DNA of 64,000 nt from Bacteroidia bacterium (GTDB lineage: Bacteria > Bacteroidota > Bacteroidia > Cytophagales > Cyclobacteriaceae): assembly GCA_030425425.1 (NCBI GenBank), contig JAUIAO010000035.1:1-64000 (forward strand). Direction: 5' to 3'. Under the pieces are notes generated by a model. That model was not told the origin of the DNA, did no database searches, and worked only from the letters and a program-made list of their open reading frames with translations. Positions 53,911 through 61,871 of the stretch are shown here, one piece after another. The translations under genes and the position numbers were made by a program. How positions within the stretch are numbered: the first letter of the stretch is position 1; each line of letters starts with the position of its first letter.

Positions 53911-53967
53911 ATAAACATGTATTCCAAAATCGAATTTTCGTTGTTGATAATCTCAAGATTTGAGCTT

Positions 53968-54474
53968 TTAGAGAATTGGAATCGATTCAAGAAATCTTTC
54001 AATAATGTATCTCCCATCCGGCATGATATTTCTCCCTTTCAACCAACTTTTTATTCCCGAAAAATCAACAAAACACACTTTTACTACCTCACCATCATTA
54101 AATCTGATTTCACCATCATACTTCACCCAAAAAACCCTTCCCCATACGCTTATTTTTTCATTTTCAAAAAACAAATCTCCTAGTTCGTTCAAATCAACTC
54201 GTTCAATACCAAGTTCCTCACTGAGTTCCCGAACTGCGTTTTGTTCATAAGTTTCACCTGCCTTTAGCACTCCTCCAGTGGTAGGATCAAAAAATCCTGG
54301 ATAAAGATCTTTGGAATCAGACCTTTTCTGAATTAATATTTCCTGCTTATTATTAAAAATGATGACATAAGAAGCTCGGTGGAGCAAGTGCTGTTGGCGC
54401 ATTATTGACCTGGGAACAATGCCTATTTCTTCATTTTGACGATTGACGATGATTATTTGTTCTTCAATAGACAT
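53968..54474 (-). CDS. Nudix hydrolase, YfcD/IPP-isomerase-like
   Basis: From ATG 54474 (MSIEEQIIIVNRQNEE) the product is 168 residues. The Nudix box is complete: G-G-V-L-K-A-G-E at the start, then RELSEELGI. The N-terminal V-N-R-Q-N-E-E-I-G and RASYVIIFN wording resembles the YfcD/isopentenyl-diphosphate-isomerase-like branch. The substrate is a nucleoside diphosphate derivative or similar and is unknown here. It lies just downstream of the amidase gene in the same direction. Confidence 0.9.
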   Translation of the reverse strand: MSIEEQIIIVNRQNEEIGIVPRSIMRQQHLLHRASYVIIFNNKQEILIQKRSDSKDLYPGFFDPTTGGVLKAGETYEQNAVRELSEELGIERVDLNELGDLFFENEKISVWGRVFWVKYDGEIRFNDGEVVKVCFVDFSGIKSWLKGRNIMPDGRYIIERFLESIPIL

Positions 54475-54487
54475 CAAATACATTCAT

Positions 54488-55546
54488 CTAACGATTCTTA
54501 TAATCCCTTATCACACCATCTGTGATCCATTTCGCAATGGCATCACGATTTTCCCAATCTAATATTCTCCTTTGATCACGGGTATTTTTTAAGTTACCGA
54601 TTTCCACATAAACTGTCGGTGCTTTGGAGTATTTGATGATATATAGCCCACTACGCGGCTCAATAGTGCCGTGATATACGCGATTGGGTTGATATCTGGC
54701 ATATTTTTCTTTGAAAGTGTTTTGAATGTTATTGGCTAGTCTTTTACCACTTTTACTATGTTCATGATAATAAAAGAAGACATCAATATTCTCACCTTTG
54801 CTACGGCTATCCACATGCGTTTCTATAATTCTTTGATACGGTCTGTGAGCATTTTTTAAGAAGAGCTCATTGACGGTGGCCACTCTTTGTTTCAATCGCA
54901 AACTTTGGTTTCTCGGAATACGAAGATTTGGATAACATTTCTCATCATAGTCTACCTCCAAAATGCGCTCATCCCGAACTCCATCGTTTGGGTCTCGAGT
55001 GATCAAATAAACGAGTGCACCATTCGAAATAAGCTTTCGAGCCAGCCTTAGGGTAACATCATAGGCATATTCATCTTCAGTAATCAACTTGCCATTATAT
55101 TTCTCGACTGCTCCCGGATCTGGCCCTCCGTGACCAGAAATCAGGTAAAAAACTGCCCCATCGAGCGTTTTGCTTTCCACAAAAACGGTGGCATAGTCTT
55201 CCCCAAATATGTCGTAATGCCTCTTTTCCAAAACTTCTGTGGCTTTTACACTGACAAGGTCTGCACTATCCGGTCTTACTACTTCTTCATCTGGTAGTTC
55301 TTCCTTTTCATTTGCTGTAGGCAATAGGTATTCCCTCCCAACAAACAACCCATTCTCCGTACTTAGGTTTTCCTTATTCAATTCGATAAAAGGCATTATG
55401 TATTTCGATGGCTCTAATCCATTGTTGCGAAGAAGAGAATATATTCCGTCACCTTGAGCAGCTATTACTTTTGGATGGATTTCCTGGGCATTAGAGAGAA
55501 AGGGAATATTTAGAAAAAGAAGTAAAACAAAAACTCTATGGAACAT
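54488..55546 (-). CDS. N-acetylmuramoyl-L-alanine amidase (Amidase_3)
   Basis: From ATG 55546 (MFHRVFVLLLF) the product is 352 residues with a signal peptide ending LSNAQ; the frame extends to 55594. A LysM-like N-terminal part (about 20-80: VIAAQGDGIYSLLRNNGL..., LFVGREYLLPT) precedes the zinc amidase domain. That domain has SGHGGPDPGAV (first His), the Glu/His stretch and RIIETHVDSRSKG, and the late catalytic Glu in VYVEIGNLKN. It cleaves the bond between muramic acid and the stem peptide, for cell separation or wall turnover. The Nudix gene begins 13 bp downstream. Confidence 0.9.
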   Translation of the reverse strand: MFHRVFVLLLFLNIPFLSNAQEIHPKVIAAQGDGIYSLLRNNGLEPSKYIMPFIELNKENLSTENGLFVGREYLLPTANEKEELPDEEVVRPDSADLVSVKATEVLEKRHYDIFGEDYATVFVESKTLDGAVFYLISGHGGPDPGAVEKYNGKLITEDEYAYDVTLRLARKLISNGALVYLITRDPNDGVRDERILEVDYDEKCYPNLRIPRNQSLRLKQRVATVNELFLKNAHRPYQRIIETHVDSRSKGENIDVFFYYHEHSKSGKRLANNIQNTFKEKYARYQPNRVYHGTIEPRSGLYIIKYSKAPTVYVEIGNLKNTRDQRRILDWENRDAIAKWITDGVIRDYKNR

Positions 55547-55688
55547 GGTGGTGACAGATTCCCTGCAAAAATAAAAATCCATATTTGTCACCAAAACAAA
55601 TAAGGATATTCTGAATGCATTTTAATCCTACTACTGGGGTTGACAGCTCGATCCTCTGGGGCTATGCAATAAAAATCCTGAGCAAACT

Positions 55689-55707
55689 CCAACAAATATT
55701 TTGTTGG
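55689..55707. repeat. Inverted repeat between the SDR and amidase genes
   Basis: CCAACAAA-TAT-TTTGTTGG is a perfect 8-bp stem in the spacer downstream of the SDR gene. It may weakly terminate the SDR transcript; no T-run follows on the minus strand. Confidence 0.4.
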
Positions 55708-55760
55708 CTCCACCTAGAAGTAATTTATTGTTCCGACCTTACGTCTCTTATTCAAGATAT

Positions 55761-56474
55761 TTACTTGGCTGATGGAGGCAGAGTAGGTCTTACTTCTATC
55801 TTGCTTGGCAATGTCCTTGGATTCAGTTTTACTAGATTCACCACCATTTCGCCGATATCTTCTATCTGGATTTTCCAATCATCTTTGTCGCCAGGTTCGT
55901 TGTTATTGAAATAAGTTTTCACAGATCCGGGCATAATAGTACTCACACGAATACCATATTTCCGAAGATCCAACATCACAGCTTGAGTAAAACCAGTTAG
56001 CCCAAACTTACTAGCGTTATAGGCAGCTCCATTGGCAAAAAAGTTCGTGCCAGCAAGGCTGCTGATAGTTATAAAGTAACCTTTAGATTCTTTGAGTGAT
56101 TCTAAACTGGATTTAATTGTATTGAAAACGCCCGTAAGATTAATATCCATTGTTTCCTGCCACTGTTCCAGGGTCATGTCTTCAATAGACGCAAAATGTC
56201 CAACACCAGCGTTCGCCACCACTAGATCCAATCCGTTCCATGTTTCCGCTGCCTTGGTTATAGCAGCACCTTCTGAGCCCATACTTCTCACATCAGATTC
56301 TAGTGCTAACACATGATCATTTCCCGTGGATTCTTTCAGACTATTGGCCGCCTCCTCAGCATTTATTAATGACCGAGATGTTATCGCAACTTTCCCCCCT
56401 TCTTTGAGGATTGCCTCTGCAATTCCATATCCTATACCTTTACTACCACCTGTGATATACGCTCTAATTTCCAT
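55761..56474 (-). CDS. Short-chain dehydrogenase/reductase
   Basis: The product has 237 residues. The cofactor motif TGGSKGIGYGIA, the NAG motif (VVANAGVGHF) and the catalytic Ser/Tyr/Lys set (ISSLAG..., AAYNASKFG) define a classical SDR. The basic residue pattern after the first strand (TSRSL) favours NADP(H). The product resembles 3-oxoacyl-reductase-like enzymes, but the substrate is unknown. It stands alone downstream of the galactose operon terminator. Confidence 0.9.
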   Translation of the reverse strand: MEIRAYITGGSKGIGYGIAEAILKEGGKVAITSRSLINAEEAANSLKESTGNDHVLALESDVRSMGSEGAAITKAAETWNGLDLVVANAGVGHFASIEDMTLEQWQETMDINLTGVFNTIKSSLESLKESKGYFITISSLAGTNFFANGAAYNASKFGLTGFTQAVMLDLRKYGIRVSTIMPGSVKTYFNNNEPGDKDDWKIQIEDIGEMVVNLVKLNPRTLPSKIEVRPTLPPSAK

Positions 56475-56532
56475 ATTCGATTCATTGATCTGTCAATGTA
56501 ACCAACCCAAATTTCAAATGTTTGTCTAAAAT

Positions 56533-56558
56533 GAAAAAAGCAGGCTCTCACCTGCTTT
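56533..56558 (-). terminator. Intrinsic terminator of the galactose operon
   Basis: The perfect 10-bp stem AAAAAGCAGG/CCTGCTTTTT with loop CTCTCA is T-rich on both strands. It lies 9 bp after the galE stop (minus strand). Confidence 0.85.
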
Positions 56559-56566
56559 TTAATCTT

Positions 56567-57580
56567 TTATAATGTCTGCTGCCATTTCCAAGCGGATCTC
56601 ATCATTTCATCCAACCCTCGTGCAGCTTTCCATCCAAGCTCTTCATTAGCAAAGGAAGTATCTGCATAGATTTTCTCCACATCACCGGGTCTTCGCTCTA
56701 CTAACTTATAGTTCAATTTCAAATCATTTACTTCTTCAAATTTGGTCACTGCATCTAACACAGAATAACCTATTCCTGTTCCAAGGTTGAAATACTCGTA
56801 ATTCGATTTATTCATATTATCGAACAATCGCTCCACTGCAATTACGTGGGCCTTAGCCAAATCCACAACGTGAATATAATCTCGGATAGCAGTACCATCA
56901 TGCGTATTGTAATCACTTCCAAAAACACTCAATTGCTCTCTGATCCCAGCAGCAGTTTGTGTAATAAAAGGCACTAGATTATTCGGCACACCTAGTGGCA
57001 ACTCCCCAATCAATGCCGTACTATGTGCTCCTACAGGGTTGAAATATCTCAACGCAATCGCACGAACTTCAGATACCACTTTTGTTGTGTCTCTCAATAT
57101 CTCCTCACAAATCTGCTTTGTATTACCATAAGGAGATTCAGCAGGTTGCCAGGGTGTTTGCTCTGTTACGGGTAGCTTTTCTGGCTGACCATACACAGTA
57201 CATGAGGATGAAAACACAATATCACTAATTCCTCTTTTTGGCATTTCTTCCAACAAATTGGTAAGAGAAGAAATATTAGTCTGATAATAAAGCAATGGTT
57301 TCTGCACAGATTCACCCACTGCTTTTTTGGCGGCAAAATGTATGATGGAATCGATATCTTTTTCCTGATCAAAAAAATCACTAAGCTTAGACTGATCGCA
57401 AAGATTGAATTGGTAAAACTTAGGTTTTGTCCCGGTGATTTTCTCTATTGCATCCAGCACCTCAATTTTAGAGTTGGACAAGTCATCAATGATGACTACC
57501 TCATACCCTTTCTCAATTAATTCAACAGTGGTATGTGAACCAATATAGCCAGTACCACCAGTTACTAATACTTTTTTCAT
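56567..57580 (-). CDS. galE: UDP-glucose 4-epimerase
   Basis: The product has 337 residues. The NAD-binding TGGTGYIGSHT, catalytic SSSCTVYG and YGNTK (the Tyr-x-x-x-Lys pair), ALRYFNPVGAH and the late GTGIGYSV are all as in GalE. The enzyme interconverts UDP-galactose and UDP-glucose in the Leloir pathway. It is the last gene of the lacI-galK-galE operon, with 11 bp after galK. Confidence 0.95.
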   Translation of the reverse strand: MKKVLVTGGTGYIGSHTTVELIEKGYEVVIIDDLSNSKIEVLDAIEKITGTKPKFYQFNLCDQSKLSDFFDQEKDIDSIIHFAAKKAVGESVQKPLLYYQTNISSLTNLLEEMPKRGISDIVFSSSCTVYGQPEKLPVTEQTPWQPAESPYGNTKQICEEILRDTTKVVSEVRAIALRYFNPVGAHSTALIGELPLGVPNNLVPFITQTAAGIREQLSVFGSDYNTHDGTAIRDYIHVVDLAKAHVIAVERLFDNMNKSNYEYFNLGTGIGYSVLDAVTKFEEVNDLKLNYKLVERRPGDVEKIYADTSFANEELGWKAARGLDEMMRSAWKWQQTL

Positions 57581-57591
57581 ATGTGTTTTAG

Positions 57592-58773
57592 TTAAGCCTG
57601 GAGATTTTTAGATAACAAACTTACACCGTCTGAGATTTTTACAGGTATAGGTGTTATTTCTTTTCCAAATTCGTTTTTGTATAGCTCATTAAGTTCGGCT
57701 ACAAAAGAATCTTCACTTCCTTTCTTTACAATATTAATGGTACAACCACCAAATCCACCACCCATCATTCTGGCTCCAACAACATCTTCATGTCCGTTCG
57801 CAAAGTCAGCCATAAAATCAATTTCCTTACAAGTCACTTCATATTCATATCTCATAGCATTCTGCGCATTTTTGAGAATTTCACCCACTTTAATGATTTC
57901 GCCACTATTCAAGAATTTTGTAACATCTTCCAATCTTTGATTCTCTTCTATTACATATTTACATCTCTTGAAAACAATGTTATCCATTTTACTTTCACAT
58001 TCTTTTAGCTGATCGAGACTTGCATCCCGCAGAGAATCGATGTTTCCAAACTCTTCATTGAGAACACTCACACCTTCTTCACATTGCTGGCGCCTTACGT
58101 TGTATTCAGAACTGGCGAGGCTGTGACTAACATTACTATTACAGAGTAGCAATGAATAGCCTTCCAGTTCCATTGGGAAATGGTTGTATTCCAGTGTTTT
58201 GCAATCCAATAACAGAACCTGATCTTCCTTCCCCATCATACTGGCAAACTGATCCATGATACCACATTTTACACCAGCGTATTTATGCTCTGCCATTTGT
58301 GACATCTTCACCATTTCCACTTTTGGGATATTAAAATCATGCAATTCATTCAAAGCAAAGCAAGTACCGCACTCTAAAGCAGCTGATGAGGACATTCCCG
58401 ATCCCTTAGGCACATCTCCTGCAAAAACTAAATTAAACCCTTTTACGACTCTTCCAGAACCAACTATTTCTGCCACTACACCGAGTAAATAGTTTGCCCA
58501 GGATCCCGCAGCAGCAGGTTTAAGTTCAGAAATCTTGAAATCATAACGCTCATTCATATCAACAGAAACTAATGAACATTGATCCTCATCACCTGAACGA
58601 GCAACGGCAAAATAAATAGACTGATCTACAGCAGCAGGCAATACGAATCCTAAATTGTAATCAGTATGTTCCCCAATTACGTTAATTCTACCCGGTGATT
58701 TCACCAGTACTTCTGGAGTACCAAAAAGTTTTACAAATTGATCCCTTACTTTCTTTTCTAATTCTATATTCAT
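57592..58773 (-). CDS. galK: Galactokinase
   Basis: The product has 393 residues and is a GHMP kinase. The signature PGRINVIGEHTDYN, the ATP loop PKGSGMSSSAALE and the third motif ARMMGGGFGGC are present, as is the catalytic Asp in GIMDQFASMMG. It phosphorylates galactose at C1. Its start overlaps the stop of the LacI regulator by 4 bp (ATGA), so regulator and enzyme are translationally coupled. galT is absent from the window. Confidence 0.95.
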   Translation of the reverse strand: MNIELEKKVRDQFVKLFGTPEVLVKSPGRINVIGEHTDYNLGFVLPAAVDQSIYFAVARSGDEDQCSLVSVDMNERYDFKISELKPAAAGSWANYLLGVVAEIVGSGRVVKGFNLVFAGDVPKGSGMSSSAALECGTCFALNELHDFNIPKVEMVKMSQMAEHKYAGVKCGIMDQFASMMGKEDQVLLLDCKTLEYNHFPMELEGYSLLLCNSNVSHSLASSEYNVRRQQCEEGVSVLNEEFGNIDSLRDASLDQLKECESKMDNIVFKRCKYVIEENQRLEDVTKFLNSGEIIKVGEILKNAQNAMRYEYEVTCKEIDFMADFANGHEDVVGARMMGGGFGGCTINIVKKGSEDSFVAELNELYKNEFGKEITPIPVKISDGVSLLSKNLQA

Positions 58774-59762
58774 CTTTTAATAGTTGTATCCCTCAAGACG
58801 AGCTCTGTACTCATCTCTACAGGAATTATTTCTGTATCATTCAATAAGCTTGTCAATAGATTAATAACATGCTTACCCATCCCGCGAGTGGAGTGTTCTA
58901 CGGTTGTCAATTTTGGAAAGGTGTATTGTGAGTATAATCTGTTATCAAACCCTACCACAGAGGCTTGTTCTGGTATCTTTAGATCAATTTCATGAGCAAT
59001 TGATAATATTCTAGCTGCGATTACATCATTAAAACAAACAATCGCATCATATTTATTATTCCAGATTTCCTTAAAATCAGTTGATGTGAAATTCCATTGA
59101 TCCAGATACACTTCTTCACATAAAGGCAGGTTAGACTGACTTAATACCTGATTGTACCCTGATAATCTATCTTTATTGTTTTGAAGATTTTTGTCCAAAC
59201 CAACATATAAGAAAGATTTATGGCCTGTTTCAATTAAGTGCTCAGCAGCCATGGTAGTCCCTTCCCAGTCATTAAAAATTACAGCGGGAATTTCGGGATG
59301 AGTCAAAGTCCTATCAAAAACAACAACCTTCTTGCCTAATGCTAGAAACGGATTTAAGAAATCAAGTGATTGTGTCTCTTTTGATACGGATATAACTATA
59401 CCTTCCACATTACATGCAATAAGAGAATTTACCAATTCGATTTCCTTGTCATGAGATTCATTAGACTGACAAAGCAATAAATTGTATTTGTTTGCATCCG
59501 CAATTTCTTCCATGCCAGAAAGAACCGAACCAAAGAAATCATCACCAATCTCCGGCACAATGATTCCGATCATTCCTGTCTTATTCGTTCTCAAACCTTT
59601 TGCTGCAGTATTCACCTGATAATTCAACTCTCTGGCTGTAGCAAGTACCTGCTCTGCTAATTTGCTATTGCTCGTATTTTTTCCATTTAATATTCGAGAA
59701 ACAGTAGAAGTAGATATTCCCAGAGCAATGGCAATATCCTTTATGGTTGTGATTTTATTCAT
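58770..59762 (-). CDS. LacI-family transcriptional regulator of the galactose operon
   Basis: The product has 330 residues. The N-terminal HTH (ITTIKDIAIALGISTSTVSRIL, then NGKN) is of normal LacI type with the hinge region following, and a periplasmic-binding-protein-like sugar domain fills the rest. As first gene of lacI-galK-galE it probably responds to galactose or a galactoside and controls its own operon. It could also be the protein that binds the TGCAATCG operators elsewhere in the window. However, no such site precedes its own operon, so another LacI protein outside the window is at least as likely. Confidence 0.92.
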   Translation of the reverse strand: MNKITTIKDIAIALGISTSTVSRILNGKNTSNSKLAEQVLATARELNYQVNTAAKGLRTNKTGMIGIIVPEIGDDFFGSVLSGMEEIADANKYNLLLCQSNESHDKEIELVNSLIACNVEGIVISVSKETQSLDFLNPFLALGKKVVVFDRTLTHPEIPAVIFNDWEGTTMAAEHLIETGHKSFLYVGLDKNLQNNKDRLSGYNQVLSQSNLPLCEEVYLDQWNFTSTDFKEIWNNKYDAIVCFNDVIAARILSIAHEIDLKIPEQASVVGFDNRLYSQYTFPKLTTVEHSTRGMGKHVINLLTSLLNDTEIIPVEMSTELVLRDTTIKR

Positions 59763-59796
59763 TTTGGGAATTTTTGGAGTTATGAATAAGTTTATT

Positions 59797-59804
59797 CAAA
59801 TATA
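59797..59804 (-). promoter_or_regulatory. Bacteroidota-type -7 box of the lacI-galKE operon
   Basis: The minus strand reads TATATTTG, 35 bp upstream of the regulator start, the same distance as for fbaA. The AT-rich near-palindrome around 59811-59829 (AAATTTAA-CG-TTTAAATTT) lies just upstream, a possible operator shared with the divergent Nudix regulator gene. Confidence 0.5.
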
Positions 59805-59851
59805 TAACCGTAAATTTAACGTTTAAATTTCAATTTATTCAATTCTTATCA

Positions 59852-60547
59852 ATGACTTATAATCATGAAAAGATTTGGCTTAGCATTGACTGCCTGGTAT
59901 TTGGATATGATGTAAAAGATGAAAATCTGAAGCTTCTACTTTTTGAAAGAAAAGTTAATCCTTTTGCAGGTTCCTGGTCACTAATTGGTGGCTTTGTGAA
60001 TGTAAATGAAGATATCTGCCATTCTGCCGAAAGAGTGTTAAAAACATTCACAGGATTAGAAGATGTGTTTTTGGAACAGCTGCATACATTTGGCAAAACA
60101 GAACGTGACCCTGGAGGACGTGTTGTATCAATACTTTATTGGTCATTGATTAAATTGGATGACATCAAAAAAGACATTGTCAATAGCCATGGAGCAAGAT
60201 GGTTTGAACTCGATAAACTGCCAAATCTCATACTGGACCATGAGCGCATGGTGAATCTTGGCGTATCTCAGCTGAAGAAGAATGCAATCTCCTCTCCGAT
60301 TGGATTCGAGCTTTTGCCAGAGAAGTTCACGATTCCACAACTACTCAGGCTGTATGAAGCTATCTATAACCGAAGCATTGATGATCGAAACTTCAGGAAG
60401 AAAATTCTCTCAACTGATATACTAATCAGACTAAATGAAAAGGATAAAACCAATTCAAAAAAGGGAGCTTACTTATATAAGTTCAATGAAGAAAACTATC
60501 AGCGTCTGAAGTCTGAGGGTTATCATCTGGATATTGCTATCGGATAA
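59852..60547 (+). CDS. Nudix-winged-helix transcriptional regulator (NrtR/AraR-like)
   Basis: The product has 231 residues. An N-terminal Nudix-fold domain (about 8-140: CLVFGYDVKDENLKLLLFER, SWSLIGGFVNVNEDICHSA) keeps the fold. However, its box lacks the REUxEE core (it reads AERVLKTFTGL), so catalysis is unlikely. A C-terminal winged helix follows (about 155-231, FTIPQLLRLYEAIY, then RNFRKKIL). In Bacteroidota, proteins of this design regulate sugar operons, such as the Nudix AraR for arabinose; others (NrtR) control NAD synthesis. Being divergent from lacI-galK-galE, a sugar-linked role is the best guess. Confidence 0.88.
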   Translation: MTYNHEKIWLSIDCLVFGYDVKDENLKLLLFERKVNPFAGSWSLIGGFVNVNEDICHSAERVLKTFTGLEDVFLEQLHTFGKTERDPGGRVVSILYWSLIKLDDIKKDIVNSHGARWFELDKLPNLILDHERMVNLGVSQLKKNAISSPIGFELLPEKFTIPQLLRLYEAIYNRSIDDRNFRKKILSTDILIRLNEKDKTNSKKGAYLYKFNEENYQRLKSEGYHLDIAIG

Positions 60548-60554
60548 AAAAACA

Positions 60555-60576
60555 AAACCCCGGAAATCCGGGGTTT
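60555..60576. terminator. Bidirectional intrinsic terminator
   Basis: AAACCCCGGA-AA-TCCGGGGTTT forms a perfect 10-bp stem between the convergent Nudix regulator and rplT genes. A-rich and T-rich flanks suit both directions. Confidence 0.85.
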
Positions 60577-60606
60577 CAAATATCAGTAAGTAAGTGGGTT
60601 CAACAC

Positions 60607-60954
60607 TTATTTTTTCACTTTATCAACAATCGCTTTGAAAGCGTCTGGGTGATTCATTGCTAAATCAGCCAAAACTTTTCTATTGATGTCTACATTAGCA
60701 GCTTTTAACTGACCAATGAACTGAGAGTAAGAAATACCGTACTCTCTCACACCTGCGTTGATTCTTTGAATCCAAAGTGCTCTAAATTCTCTCTTTTTGG
60801 CTTTTCTATCGCGGTATGCGTATCCTAAACCTTTTTCAATAGCATTTTTAGCTACTGTCCAAACATTTTTTCTTCTGCCCCAGTAACCTTTGGCGTATGT
60901 TTTCATCGCCTTTTTACGTCTTGCTCTGGAAGCTACATGATTTACTGATCTCAT
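60607..60954 (-). CDS. rplT: 50S ribosomal protein L20
   Basis: The product has 115 residues, basic, and starts [15 protein letters not shown] as usual in Bacteroidota. The conserved [31 protein letters not shown] and [16 protein letters not shown] segments are present. L20 binds 23S rRNA early in 50S assembly. It is the last gene of the thrS-infC-rpmI-rplT operon. Confidence 0.97.
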   Translation of the reverse strand: MRSVNHVASRARRKKAMKTYAKGYWGRRKNVWTVAKNAIEKGLGYAYRDRKAKKREFRALWIQRINAGVREYGISYSQFIGQLKAANVDINRKVLADLAMNHPDAFKAIVDKVKK

Positions 60955-61038
60955 TTAATTTTTCTTTTTTTTGACAATAGGCGCCATTTAATATGATCTT
61001 TTGTGCCTGATTATCGGGTTAAACAATTCTAAACCTAA

Positions 61039-61233
61039 TTAGATGTTAAGCATTTTCTTAACATTTGGCACATCGCTCTTATCTACAATTGCTGCATGTG
61101 TCAAATTACGCTTTTGCTTAGTCTCTTTCTTTGTAAGAATGTGACTCTTAAACGCGTGCTTTCTTTTGATTTTTCCTGTACCAGTTAGTTTGAATCTCTT
61201 CTTGGCACTTGAATTTGTTTTTACTTTAGGCAT
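61039..61233 (-). CDS. rpmI: 50S ribosomal protein L35
   Basis: The product has 64 residues and is very basic, with the family opening [20 protein letters not shown] and the [17 protein letters not shown] motif. It lies between infC (11 bp upstream) and rplT (84 bp downstream), the conserved order. Confidence 0.97.
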   Translation of the reverse strand: MPKVKTNSSAKKRFKLTGTGKIKRKHAFKSHILTKKETKQKRNLTHAAIVDKSDVPNVKKMLNI

Positions 61234-61244
61234 TTCCTAATTAT

Positions 61245-61799
61245 TTATTTCTTACTTACTGCTTTCGGTGCTAATATGATCGACATTCGTTTTCCTTCAA
61301 GTTTAGGTAACAATTCTACCTTACCATATTCCTCTAAGGCCTGAGCAAACTTTAACAATAGTATTTCACCTCTTTCTTTGAAAACGATCGTTCTACCAAC
61401 AAAATGCACGTAGGCTTTAACCTTTGCACCCTCTTTCAAAAACTTGATAGCATGGTTTAGCTTAAAGTTAAAGTCATGATCGTCAGTGTTTGGACCAAAC
61501 CTAATCTCTTTAACCACAGTCTTTTGAGCTTTGGCTTTGATCTCCTTCTGCTTCTTCTTTTGCTCGTATTTGAACTTAGAGTAATCAATGATTTTACAAA
61601 CAGGTGGATCAGCCTTTGGTGAAATTTCCACCAAGTCCAGTCCTTGTTTTTTTGCCATTTCCAAAGCCTTATCCGTTGGGTAGATGTCTACATCCACATT
61701 ATCTCCAACGACTCGAACTTCTCTTACTCTTATTTTCTCATTTACTCTATAAGGCTCTTCTACTCGACCCCTATATGGCTTTCTGTATGGTCTGCTAAT
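61245..61799 (-). CDS. infC: Translation initiation factor IF-3, AUU start
   Basis: The true N-terminus lies upstream of the first ATG/GTG. From ATT 61799 the frame reads [20 protein letters not shown] and continues through [19 protein letters not shown], which is the known IF-3 N-terminal domain. No ATG, GTG or TTG exists between that ATT and the upstream in-frame TAA. GGAGG at 61806-61810 sits six bases before it. This gives 184 residues, the normal length. IF-3 rejects initiation at non-canonical codons, and E. coli infC also starts with AUU for autocontrol. The C-terminal domain ([20 protein letters not shown]) is complete. Confidence 0.95.
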   Translation of the reverse strand: MSRPYRKPYRGRVEEPYRVNEKIRVREVRVVGDNVDVDIYPTDKALEMAKKQGLDLVEISPKADPPVCKIIDYSKFKYEQKKKQKEIKAKAQKTVVKEIRFGPNTDDHDFNFKLNHAIKFLKEGAKVKAYVHFVGRTIVFKERGEILLLKFAQALEEYGKVELLPKLEGKRMSIILAPKAVSKK

Positions 61800-61805
61800 T
61801 GTTAT

Positions 61806-61810
61806 CCTCC
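61806..61810 (-). promoter_or_regulatory. Strong Shine-Dalgarno sequence of infC
   Basis: The minus strand reads GGAGG-ATAACA-ATT, so a consensus ribosome-binding site is spaced six bases from the AUU codon. Such sites are rare in this phylum and decide the start here. Confidence 0.8.
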
Positions 61811-61871
61811 TTTTTTGGTTTAACCATTAAAAACGAACCGCAAATATCACGATTATTTTTCTTTATCAAAA

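Noticed and set aside
61245-61697. IF-3 starting at GTG 61697
   Set aside because: This would remove the conserved first 34 residues of IF-3; the frame continues to an AUU with a GGAGG ribosome-binding site.
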